This document shows positions 1-8,691 of a DNA stretch of 64,000 bases, piece by piece (positions within the stretch are counted from its first letter, which is position 1; each line of letters begins with the position of its first letter). Under the pieces are notes generated by a model. It was not told where the DNA came from and made no database searches. It was given only the letters and a program-made list of their open reading frames with translations. Position numbers and translations under genes: made by a program. Location: positions 1,184 through 65,183 of the forward strand of contig NZ_LMEF01000005.1 in assembly GCF_001427905.1 (NCBI RefSeq), read 5' to 3'. The DNA comes from Flavobacterium sp. Root420 (GTDB lineage Bacteria > Bacteroidota > Bacteroidia > Flavobacteriales > Flavobacteriaceae).

Positions 1-429
1 TTTACAATCTCTATTGATCAGGCTGATGGTATATTTACCACTCAGTCCATTTATCTGGAAGACAAAACAACGGGCAAGATTCAGGATCTGCAAGCAGCAA
101 ACTATACCTTTACAACTGCAATCGGGACTTTCACAGATCGTTTCGTGCTTCGTTATACTAACAAAACATTAGGAACAGGTGATTTCGAAAATATCGAAAA
201 CGGACTTTTGATTTCAGTGAAAGATAAAACCATAAAAGTTACTTCGGCAAAAGAAACTATTAAAGAAGTTACGATTTTTGATATCAACGGAAAACTACTT
301 TATAACAAAAAGAAAGTTGGATCTACAGAGTTACAGATTTCGAACCTGCAGGCCGCCAATCAGGTTTTATTGGTAAAAGTGACATTGGAGAATGGATTTA
401 CAGCTACCAAAAAAATTATATTTCAATAA
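1..429 (+). CDS. C-terminal end of a T9SS-secreted surface protein (5' truncated)
   Basis: The reading frame is open from the first base of the window to a TAA stop, so only the last 142 residues are seen. They match the ends of the two secreted proteins encoded at 4938 and 8692 almost segment by segment: an FTISID.ADG stretch, IYLEDKTTG, YTFTTAIGTF.DRFVLRYT, then the terminal beta-rich domain with VTIFDINGKLLY and an end in KKIIFQ. This matches the family of Flavobacterium tails called T9SS sorting signal type C, which direct export across the outer membrane and surface anchoring. The head, and therefore the function, lies outside the window. It is the first of four tandem paralogues, and a strong terminator follows 23 bp after the stop. 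Confidence 0.85.
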   Translation, partial: FTISIDQADGIFTTQSIYLEDKTTGKIQDLQAANYTFTTAIGTFTDRFVLRYTNKTLGTGDFENIENGLLISVKDKTIKVTSAKETIKEVTIFDINGKLLYNKKKVGSTELQISNLQAANQVLLVKVTLENGFTATKKIIFQ

Positions 430-451
430 ATAAAAAATGTTTACAATACCG

Positions 452-484
452 AAAAGAGACGCATTACGCGTCTCTTTTTTTTGC
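452..484 (+). terminator. Rho-independent terminator after the first T9SS paralogue
   Basis: Perfect 11-bp stem (452-462 with 468-478, core AGAGACGC/GCGTCTCT), 5-base loop ATTAC, followed by a T run. It separates this gene from the next paralogue. Confidence 0.85.
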
Positions 485-614
485 GCTATTTTAAAAATCT
501 ATATCCTTAAAACTAAATCTAAATATCACCAAAAGTGGGTATTGTGCTTTTTCCTAAAGCCACTTAAATTACGGTTAATTCTTATCATTTAATAGTAACC
601 TGATATTTTCGATT

Positions 615-3600
615 TTGATTAAACATTTATTTCTTTCATTGGTTTTAATGAACTTCATTAGTAAAACTCAAGTTTACGCACAACAAGGAAAGGTAGACGC
701 AACTTTCAATACTCTTGATGATGGTTTAATAGGTGATGGTTTTGATAATACGGTTCGAAGCTTAAGCTTACAGGCCGATCAAAATTTAATTGTCGGTGGT
801 GATTATTTAAATCTTAATGGAATTGCATCTTCTTATTTAACTCGCTTAAAACCGGACGGATCCATAGACGAAACTTTTAACACAGGAAGCGGTTTCAATG
901 GTAAAGTATATGCTACTTATATTCAGCCAGATGGTAAAATTATAGCAGGAGGCAGTTTTACTTCTTTTAATGGAATCAGTTCCGGAAGATTGGTCCGTTT
1001 GAATCAGGATGGTTCTTACGACGAATCTTTTAATACTTCAGTTGCTGCAACCACAGGAATTATTTATGAAATTTCTCCACAAATCGACGGGAAAATTATA
1101 ATTGTGGGAAGTTTTACAAGATATAATAATGTAACAGTTAATCGGGTCGCCCGTATTCTTTCAAATGGTTCTCTAGATACTTCTTTTATAACAGGTTCGG
1201 GGACTTCATCAAATATTACAAATGCCAGTGCCTTATCAGATGGGAAAATTTTGCTGACTGGGAATTTTACTTCTTTTAATGGGATTCAAAGCAATAAAAT
1301 TGTCCGTTTATATCCTGATGGACGTGTTGATACGAGTTTTAATAGCGGTGCTGGTTTTGACGACGATGTAAGTGCTATGGTCGTTCAGTCTGATGGCAAA
1401 ATTGTTTTAGGGGGAAAATTCACTAATTATAATGGAATGCTTGCCAATAGAATTATTCGATTAAATAATGACGGAAGCATTGATGACAGTTTTTTATCCG
1501 GTTCTGGTCTAAGTGCAGGATCAGTTCAGAAAATTAAAATGGATACTTTTGGGAATATCATGATTGGTGGTTCTTTTACAGGTTCTTATAATGGCAGTGA
1601 TGTCAACAGAGTTTGTCTTTTAAATTCTCATGGCATATTAAAAACAGATGTTGACTTTGGTTCCGGACCTGCTTCAGCATCGGTTTTAGCATTGGCAAAT
1701 GATCTGGAAGGTTCCTGGTATATCGGAGGTTCATTTTCCATTTTTGATGGGCTGAATCAGGGAAGATTAGCAAAGATTAATCCGGAAGGAGAATACGATA
1801 CCGGATATTTGGCAGCAGGAATTGGTTTTGATAATTCGGTTTTAAAAGTTTTATCACTGGAGAATAAGAAAACAATGGTGTTTGGTAATTTTAAAAAATT
1901 TAATGGTGTTTTTGTTTCCAGAATTACCCGTCTTTTAGAAGAAGGGTTAATAGATCCTGATTTTAATGCAGGACAATTAGGGGCCAATAATTTAATTAAA
2001 ACGGCAGTATTACAATCAGATGGAAAAATCATTTGCGGAGGAAATTTCACGAAATACAATGAAACACTTACCAATAGGATAATTCGGGTTTTACCTGATG
2101 GGGTCGTTGACGATACTTTCAGCATTGGTACAGGTTTTAATAGTCAGGTTTATGCAATAGCTATTCAATCTGATCAAAGAATCGTTGTTGGAGGAAATTT
2201 TACCCGTTATAATGATACTCCTGTAAATAGATTAATTCGATTATTGCCTAATGGTTCCCGTGATACAAGTTTTAATGTTGGTGTTGGAGCCGATGCAATT
2301 ATTGAAGCGATCTTAATTCAGCCCGACAGGAAAATTTTGGTTGGGGGGCATTTTTCTAATTTTAACGGTCAGTCAATTTCGCGTTTAGTTCGGTTAAATG
2401 CTGACGGAAGTATCGATTCAGGTTTTAATGTAGGAAACGGATTTGATAAATACATATATGCAATGGCATTGCAATCTGACGGAAGAATTATCATAGGAGG
2501 AAATTTTCTCAATTATAATGGATCTTCGCAAAAGCGTATAGTTCGATTAAATTCTAATGGCAGTCTGGATGCCTCTTTCGAATCGGGTTCGGGTTTTAGT
2601 AAAGGTGATGTAAGGAGTATTTTGGTGCAGCCTGATGACCGAATTTTAGTTGGAGGTACTTTTTCCGGAACATACAAAAACTATACGTCTATGCGGCTTT
2701 TGCGTTTATTGAAATCGGGTGATTTTGATGCTTCTTTTGATGTTCGTCTTAACAACAAACTTTACACGATGAGTTTTACAGCAAATCAGAGGCTGATGAT
2801 TGGCGGAGATTTTAATTCAGTTTCAGGCATATCCAAACATCGAATTGCAAGATTGAAACTTTGTCTGGAAGGCACGGTCTGGGATGGTAGCAATTGGTCA
2901 AATGGTTTTCCATCTGGTGGAAAAGAAGTGTTTTTTAAGGAAGATTATCCTTCTTTGATCTCGACAAATGTATGCAGTTGTAGTATCGATTATGGAAAAA
3001 CAGTTACGCTTTTAAGCGGTAATACTTTAGATATAGAGTTTTCTTATTTAGGTTTTGGAACATTAGTTTTAGAAGATACAGCAAATTTATATCAGTCAGA
3101 TGATGAAATGATTAATACGGGAATACTACATCTTAAAAGGAAGACCTCGCCAATTCTTAAATCTGATTATACCTATTGGTCATCTCCCATAAATAACCAA
3201 AAATTATTTGATGTTTCTCCTAATACGGCATCTGATAATTACTATTCTTTTTTTAATTATGCCTGGCAAAGAGAAAGTCCTTCTAATAATATGATTGTGA
3301 GTAAAGGATACATTATTCAGGGACCGACAAATTATTCTCCAACTATTCCTGAAAAATATGAGGCTGTTTTTAAAGGCATTCCTAATAATGGAATAATTAA
3401 TGTAAATATTGGGTCTGCAAACATCTATAATTTAGTTGGCAATCCTTATCCGTCTACGTTAGATGCTGATGTCTTTTTAAATGTAAACAAAAAAAATATT
3501 AAAGGAACTCTTTATTTCTGGACACATAATACCCCTTATGCTAATAATAAATACACACAGAATGATTATGCGGTTTATAACAGGCTTGGTGGTGTGGGCA

Positions 3601-4466
3601 CCAGGGCAGCGTTGACATCAGGAATTAATGAAACTGTACCGGATGGAAAGATTGCTTCCGGACAGGCTTTTTTTGTAGGCAGTTTAAGTGAAGGAACTAT
3701 TGAATTTAATAATAGCATGAGGACTACTGAAAAAAACTCCATCTTTTTCAAGCCAGAAAAGATAAATCATATAAGCAGCAAAAATGTTTTCGAAAGACAT
3801 CGTATATGGCTGAATTTGAAGAACTCGGCAGGTATTTTTAAACAGCTTTTAATTGGATATATTGAAGGGGCAACGAATTTATATGATAGTAATTATGATG
3901 CAGAATCATTTAATGCTAACCAGTTTGTAGATTTTTATAGTAATGTTGAAAATAAAAAATTAGTGATTCAGGGTAGAGGTTTGCCATTTGTAGAAACAGA
4001 TTCAATTCCGCTAGGTTATTCCAGTACAATAGATGGTGAATTCAGTATTAGTATTGATCATAAAGATGGGATATTTGAAAACAGGTCTGTTTTTATAAAC
4101 GATAAAGATTTGAATATTACATATGATCTTTCAATCGGGGCTTATACATTTTCTACAAAAAAAGGAACTTTTAAAGATCGTTTCAATTTAAAATTTGTGG
4201 ATGAAAATTTAAAAACAGATACCTGGACAGCAGAAGCAAATAAAATTATAGTTTCTGCAAACAAAAAGAACATACTTATAAATGCCAATCAAAATAATAT
4301 TAAGGATGTTATAATTTTCGACGTTGCAGGGAAACAAATTTATAAAAAAAATGAGGTTGAAAACACCAAATTATTTATTGAAAATCTATCTTCAAAAAAT
4401 CAAATTTTATTGATAAAAGTTAGGTTAAAAAACGGATCTGATTCAACCACAAAAATTATATTTTAG
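615..4466 (+). CDS. T9SS type C surface protein with 14 delta-60 (propeller-like) repeats
   Basis: Secreted protein of 1283 residues. I accept the TTG start at 615 because it gives a proper signal peptide (MIKHLFLSLVLMNF..., cleavage near VYA|QQ); the next ATG at 648 would cut that peptide in half. Residues about 27-755 are 14 tandem repeats of about 52 residues with the pattern Q.DGKI.IGG.F..YNG....RI.RL..DGS.D.SFN.G.GF, which is the delta-60/DUF5122 repeat expected to fold as beta-propeller blades. Residues about 765-1200 are the module shared with the neighbouring paralogues (YWSSPINNQK, GNPYPSTLDAD, GTLYFWTHNTP). The last 75 or so residues are the type C-like sorting tail ending TTKIIF. 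No catalytic motif is visible, so a binding or adhesion role is inferred. It stands alone between terminators. Confidence 0.85.
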   Translation: MIKHLFLSLVLMNFISKTQVYAQQGKVDATFNTLDDGLIGDGFDNTVRSLSLQADQNLIVGGDYLNLNGIASSYLTRLKPDGSIDETFNTGSGFNGKVYATYIQPDGKIIAGGSFTSFNGISSGRLVRLNQDGSYDESFNTSVAATTGIIYEISPQIDGKIIIVGSFTRYNNVTVNRVARILSNGSLDTSFITGSGTSSNITNASALSDGKILLTGNFTSFNGIQSNKIVRLYPDGRVDTSFNSGAGFDDDVSAMVVQSDGKIVLGGKFTNYNGMLANRIIRLNNDGSIDDSFLSGSGLSAGSVQKIKMDTFGNIMIGGSFTGSYNGSDVNRVCLLNSHGILKTDVDFGSGPASASVLALANDLEGSWYIGGSFSIFDGLNQGRLAKINPEGEYDTGYLAAGIGFDNSVLKVLSLENKKTMVFGNFKKFNGVFVSRITRLLEEGLIDPDFNAGQLGANNLIKTAVLQSDGKIICGGNFTKYNETLTNRIIRVLPDGVVDDTFSIGTGFNSQVYAIAIQSDQRIVVGGNFTRYNDTPVNRLIRLLPNGSRDTSFNVGVGADAIIEAILIQPDRKILVGGHFSNFNGQSISRLVRLNADGSIDSGFNVGNGFDKYIYAMALQSDGRIIIGGNFLNYNGSSQKRIVRLNSNGSLDASFESGSGFSKGDVRSILVQPDDRILVGGTFSGTYKNYTSMRLLRLLKSGDFDASFDVRLNNKLYTMSFTANQRLMIGGDFNSVSGISKHRIARLKLCLEGTVWDGSNWSNGFPSGGKEVFFKEDYPSLISTNVCSCSIDYGKTVTLLSGNTLDIEFSYLGFGTLVLEDTANLYQSDDEMINTGILHLKRKTSPILKSDYTYWSSPINNQKLFDVSPNTASDNYYSFFNYAWQRESPSNNMIVSKGYIIQGPTNYSPTIPEKYEAVFKGIPNNGIINVNIGSANIYNLVGNPYPSTLDADVFLNVNKKNIKGTLYFWTHNTPYANNKYTQNDYAVYNRLGGVGTRAALTSGINETVPDGKIASGQAFFVGSLSEGTIEFNNSMRTTEKNSIFFKPEKINHISSKNVFERHRIWLNLKNSAGIFKQLLIGYIEGATNLYDSNYDAESFNANQFVDFYSNVENKKLVIQGRGLPFVETDSIPLGYSSTIDGEFSISIDHKDGIFENRSVFINDKDLNITYDLSIGAYTFSTKKGTFKDRFNLKFVDENLKTDTWTAEANKIIVSANKKNILINANQNNIKDVIIFDVAGKQIYKKNEVENTKLFIENLSSKNQILLIKVRLKNGSDSTTKIIF

Positions 4467-4937
4467 TCCTATTTTTCTTCTTATTTGTATGTCATTTCTT
4501 TTAAAAAGAAGTGACTTTTTTTTGAAATAAATTTTACTTAAAATCCCCTTACCTGACGCTTTTTTTTAGGTTAAAATTAATTTTAACATAATTTTTTTTC
4601 AAATCATTATGTTTTTTGATGGAAAACTGAAAAATGTGCATTTCATTTATCAGGTGAGTTACATTTTTTAAATGTTGAATTACATAAAAAAAGAATATTT
4701 ATGAGAAATAACTTAAAATAATAAAATCAATATTTTGTCGTGCAAATATAAGTCTCTGATTTAGATTTAGTTAGTTGAAAATTGTAAATTGTTTAGGGTG
4801 TTTTAGGGGTAAAATGGGGTTAAAAAAACAGTTTAAAAATCCTCTAAAGTAGATGCTCAAAAAAGCAAGTTTTCTTAGCGCTTTTTTAGAATAATTTATT
4901 TCAAGAAACGTATTGTCAAATTTAAATTTTACATGAG
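4467..4937. other. 471-bp intergenic region
   Basis: Apart from the terminator at 4491-4523 I see no gene, RNA or clear repeat here. It is extremely AT-rich and presumably carries the promoter of the next gene, but no convincing TAnnTTTG element was identified. Confidence 0.5.
4491..4523 (+). terminator. Rho-independent terminator after the delta-60 protein gene
   Basis: Stem GTCATTTCTTT (4491-4501) with AAAGAAGTGAC (4505-4515), including one G.T pair, followed directly by eight T's. Confidence 0.75.
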
Positions 4938-7900
4938 ATGGACAAAAAACTACTTTTGATTTTTTTTATGTTATTTTGCTTTGGATTTTCAAATGGAGCT
5001 ACTATAACAAGTACAGGAACGGGGAATTGGACTTCTTCAACCTCATGGATTGGCGGCGTTTTGCCTACAGCAAATGATGATGTAATTATAGGTACAGGAT
5101 CATCTATAACGCTTAGTACAAATGTTTCTCTAAAATCTTTAACAATAAATGGTACCTTATTTGCTTCTGGAGACCCTATAGTATCAACTCCTGCTGGGAA
5201 TGTATTGATTGTGACGATTAATGGCTTATTGGATTTTAATACGAATCAAAGTTCTGTTAGTTTTCCGGCCGGTACAATTGTAGATATCAATCCCCCGGGA
5301 AAAATTGATGACACAGGAGCAGGATGTTCAAATCAGGTTGCAATCTTTATTGGTACAGTAAAATTTGCAGTTTGTGTGGGTAGTGGAAATGCTGAATATA
5401 CTTTTACCCAACTTAATGATTTAGGTGGAACTTTACAATCAAAGCCTTCTAGTAATGCTCCAGTTTGCGAAGGAAGTATACTTAACTTTACAGCAGCAAA
5501 GGACGGTGCAGACGGTGCTTCACTAAATTGGCATTGGTCTATAAAACCTCCCGGCTCGGGATCTTTTACTATATATCCTGATAAACAAAATGTAGTCTCT
5601 TTTGCAAATGCTCTACCAGGATCTTATGAAGCCACTCTTACTTATACAACAACGTACGGAGGATCTGTTTATACTAGTTCTAAAACTATTTTTGCAACGG
5701 TTAATATTAGGCCTACTGCTCCAACAATAGCTGCAAATGGACCAACAACCTTTTGTAGTGGTAGTAATGTTACCTTGACTTCTACTGTTGGTTCAGGATA
5801 TTTATGGTCAACCGGTGCAACTACACAAAGTATAGTGGTGGCAACAACAGGAAACTATTCTGTTCAGATAACAAATGCATCAGGATGTCAAAGTCTTGCA
5901 TCTGCTCCAACCACAGTTACTGTTAATGCGAAACCTGCTACTCCGACAATAGCTGCAAACGGGCCAACAACCTTTTGTAGTGGTGGGAATGTTACTTTGA
6001 CTTCTACTGTTGGTTCAGGATATTTATGGTCAACCGGTGCAACTACACAAAGTATAGTGGTGACAACATCAGGAAATTTTTCTGTTCAGGTAACAAGCGC
6101 ATCGGGGTGTCAAAGTCTTGTCTCTGCTCTAACTGCGGTTACTGTTAATACGAAACCTGCTACTCCAACAATATCCGCAAATGGACCAACAACCTTTTGT
6201 AGTGGTAGTAATGTTACCTTGACTTCTACTGTTGGTTCAGGGTATTTGTGGTCAACCGGTGCAACTACACAAAGTATAGTGGTGGTGGCAGCAGGAAACT
6301 ACTCTGTTCAGGTAACAAATGCATCAGGTTGTCAAAGTCTTGCATCTGTTCCAACTACAGTTACGGTGAGATCTTTATTAGCTACACCAAATATTGTAAC
6401 TGTCATACAGCCAACTTGTGTTATGCCAACAGGTAGTATAGAGTTAGGCGGATTAAACGCTGCAGTAAATGGGCAAATTGCGCAAAGTGGTACATTCATT
6501 CAAACTTATTCAGTTTCAAACTCTAGTTTTACAGTTTCTAATTTAGCTCCGGGAACATACTCTTTTACATTGCAAGATGGTGTAAATTGTTCTTCATCAC
6601 CAACTATAAATATTGTGATAAGCTCCCCTGATATAAATAGTTGGAATGGTGTAACATGGTCAAAAGGGAGCGCGCCAATATTTTCTGATATTATAGAATT
6701 TGCTGCCGATTATCAATCAGTTGGAGATCTAAACGGTTGTTCATGTAAAGTAAATGCAGGAAAAGTAGTGACAATAAGTTCAGGTCATACATTATTTGTT
6801 GATAATGGGGTAACAGTCGAATCTGTAACTGGTGCTAAACTAATATTTGAGAATAGTGCAAGTTTGATACAGAAAAATAATGTTGTTAATACTGGAAATA
6901 TTATCTATAAACGAGCGAGTGGTCCAATTCGTCAGGCTGATTTTGTGTATTGGTCAACTCCGGTTAATCCGCAAAAATTAGTCGATGTGTCACCATTAAC
7001 TGAAAGTGACAAGTATTTTAGATTTGATGGAACAGGCTGGGTAATTACGGATAGAAATACAAATATGATTGTTGGTAAGGGGTATATAATTCGTGGCCCC
7101 GAAACTTACTCTAATGTCACCAGGACTGATTATACTGCTTCTTTTATTGGAGTGCCCAATAATGGAAACGTTACCACTGAGGCATTGGATAGCGGAAAGT
7201 ATTACCTTCTTGGAAATCCTTATCCGTCAGCAGTAGATGCAGATCAATTTATTTTGGATAACCCAATTTTACAGGGAACATTGTATTTCTGGACACATAA
7301 TACACCGGTAACCTTAGGAGGTTATTATAGATATAACGTCGATGATTATGCGAGTTATAATCTGACAGGTGGTGTTACCACCCGAACTGCGGCACTAACG
7401 GGTACTGCTGCTCCAGGAAACAATAGTGAAGTACCACTTGGCAAAATAGCAGCGGGACAAGGCTTTTTTGCTGGTATAAGTTTACCTGGTACGATAACTT
7501 TTACCAATGCAATGCGTTTTGGTGCAAACAATCAATTTTTTAAACCAGCGAAAACCTCTAAGACAGCGATTGTAGAAAAAAATCGTTTATGGCTTAACCT
7601 CACCAATACGGAAGGAGCTTTCAAGCAAACTCTTATTGGATACATTGAAGGAGCAACCAATGAAACTGAGAGAAGATACGATGGTGCTACTTTTAATGCA
7701 AATAAATATCTGGATTTTTATAGTGTAAACAATGGGAAGAAACTTTCAATTCAGGGACGTGCGATTCCTTTCTCTAATATTGATACGGTACCACTTGGAT
7801 ATAAAAGTACAATTGCCGGTAATTTTACCATTTCAATAGATAAGGCTGACGGCAAATTAACTAATCAGGCCATTTATTTAGAAGATAAAACAACAAATAT

Positions 7901-8249
7901 AATTCATGATTTAAGAACTAGCAATTACACCTTCACAACAACAATAGGAACTTTTGATGATCGTTTCGTATTGCGTTATACCGATAAAACTTTAGGAACA
8001 GTTGATGTCGAAGATGTTGACCAGATGGTTCTGGTTTCGGTAAAAGAGAAAATTATTAAAGTGACATCAACCAAAGAAAATATTGGCAAAGTATTGATTT
8101 TTGATATCACCGGAAAACTTCTTTATGAAAAAGATAAAGTGGACGCTACGGAATTAGAGATATCTATTTTAAAATCTGTAAATCAGGTTTTAATTGTCAG
8201 AACAACTTTAGAAAATGAATATACCAATACTACAAAAGTTATTTTGTAA
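4938..8249 (+). CDS. T9SS type C surface protein with three Ig-like repeats
   Basis: 1103 residues, signal peptide MDKKLLLIFFMLFCFGFSNG. The mature N-terminus begins ATITSTGTGNWTSSTSW followed by parallel-beta-like text (DDVIIGTGSSITLS, SLTINGTLFA), resembling the G8/right-handed beta-helix starts of many flavobacterial surface proteins. Residues about 259-480 are three tandem 74-residue Ig-like repeats (P.APTIAANGPTTFCSG, GYLWSTGATTQSI, SGCQSL) that are nearly identical to each other. From about residue 570 to 1020 comes the shared module (WNG.TWSKGS, WSTPVNPQKLVDVSP, LGNPYPSAVDADQF, GTLYFWTHNTP, GKIAAGQGFFAG). It ends in the type C-like tail with the last residues TTKVIL. Its C-terminal half is very close, also at DNA level, to the product of the next gene. 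No enzyme motif is seen; a cell-surface binding role is inferred. Confidence 0.85.
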   Translation: MDKKLLLIFFMLFCFGFSNGATITSTGTGNWTSSTSWIGGVLPTANDDVIIGTGSSITLSTNVSLKSLTINGTLFASGDPIVSTPAGNVLIVTINGLLDFNTNQSSVSFPAGTIVDINPPGKIDDTGAGCSNQVAIFIGTVKFAVCVGSGNAEYTFTQLNDLGGTLQSKPSSNAPVCEGSILNFTAAKDGADGASLNWHWSIKPPGSGSFTIYPDKQNVVSFANALPGSYEATLTYTTTYGGSVYTSSKTIFATVNIRPTAPTIAANGPTTFCSGSNVTLTSTVGSGYLWSTGATTQSIVVATTGNYSVQITNASGCQSLASAPTTVTVNAKPATPTIAANGPTTFCSGGNVTLTSTVGSGYLWSTGATTQSIVVTTSGNFSVQVTSASGCQSLVSALTAVTVNTKPATPTISANGPTTFCSGSNVTLTSTVGSGYLWSTGATTQSIVVVAAGNYSVQVTNASGCQSLASVPTTVTVRSLLATPNIVTVIQPTCVMPTGSIELGGLNAAVNGQIAQSGTFIQTYSVSNSSFTVSNLAPGTYSFTLQDGVNCSSSPTINIVISSPDINSWNGVTWSKGSAPIFSDIIEFAADYQSVGDLNGCSCKVNAGKVVTISSGHTLFVDNGVTVESVTGAKLIFENSASLIQKNNVVNTGNIIYKRASGPIRQADFVYWSTPVNPQKLVDVSPLTESDKYFRFDGTGWVITDRNTNMIVGKGYIIRGPETYSNVTRTDYTASFIGVPNNGNVTTEALDSGKYYLLGNPYPSAVDADQFILDNPILQGTLYFWTHNTPVTLGGYYRYNVDDYASYNLTGGVTTRTAALTGTAAPGNNSEVPLGKIAAGQGFFAGISLPGTITFTNAMRFGANNQFFKPAKTSKTAIVEKNRLWLNLTNTEGAFKQTLIGYIEGATNETERRYDGATFNANKYLDFYSVNNGKKLSIQGRAIPFSNIDTVPLGYKSTIAGNFTISIDKADGKLTNQAIYLEDKTTNIIHDLRTSNYTFTTTIGTFDDRFVLRYTDKTLGTVDVEDVDQMVLVSVKEKIIKVTSTKENIGKVLIFDITGKLLYEKDKVDATELEISILKSVNQVLIVRTTLENEYTNTTKVIL
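5712..6377 (+). repeat. Three tandem 222-bp repeats inside the T9SS gene
   Basis: Units start at 5712, 5934 and 6156 (CCT.CT.CTCC.ACAATA), giving an exact 222-bp, 74-codon period. Long blocks are identical between units, for example the one encoding GYLWSTGATTQSIVV, which points to recent internal duplication. Confidence 0.9.
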
Positions 8250-8691
8250 ACAATAATATAAAAAAGTAAAAATCCATTCCGTTATGCGGAATGGATTTTT
8301 TTTTAATAATAAAATAGTTGCCACACCTAAATCGATTTATGTTTTATTTATGACGTCATTTTTCACAGGATAGGAATGGAAAAGTGTTAAAGTGTTGATT
8401 TTCAAGTAAAAGTTTTAATTATTTGTAAAAAAAATCATACCTTGTTAAATGTTTTCATTCGGTAAAACACCTTCAAAGCCCGTTGAATCACATTTTTTTA
8501 TTTCTCGTCACAAAAAAACTACATGAAATAGTTTTTTTATCTGCCTTAAGACTTAGTAAATATCTTATTTGTTAAATAAGGAAACACTTTCTGTTTCTCT
8601 TGTATAAGTGTCAGTACACATTTTTTGTATTCCTACTTCAATTGTTGCGGTATTTTAAAAATAATTTTATTTGAGTTTTTAACCATTAAAA
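8250..8691. other. 442-bp intergenic region
   Basis: Holds the terminator at 8268-8303 and otherwise only AT-rich DNA in which I recognise no gene or RNA. The promoter of the next gene should be here. Confidence 0.5.
8268..8303 (+). terminator. Rho-independent terminator after the Ig-repeat protein gene
   Basis: Perfect 14-bp stem AAAAATCCATTCCG (8268-8281) with CGGAATGGATTTTT (8287-8300), 5-base loop TTATG, followed by further T's. Confidence 0.9.

Noticed and set aside
5712..6377. Possible CRISPR-like array
   Set aside because: The 222-bp repeats are contiguous, in frame and coding; there are no short repeats with unique spacers and no cas genes.
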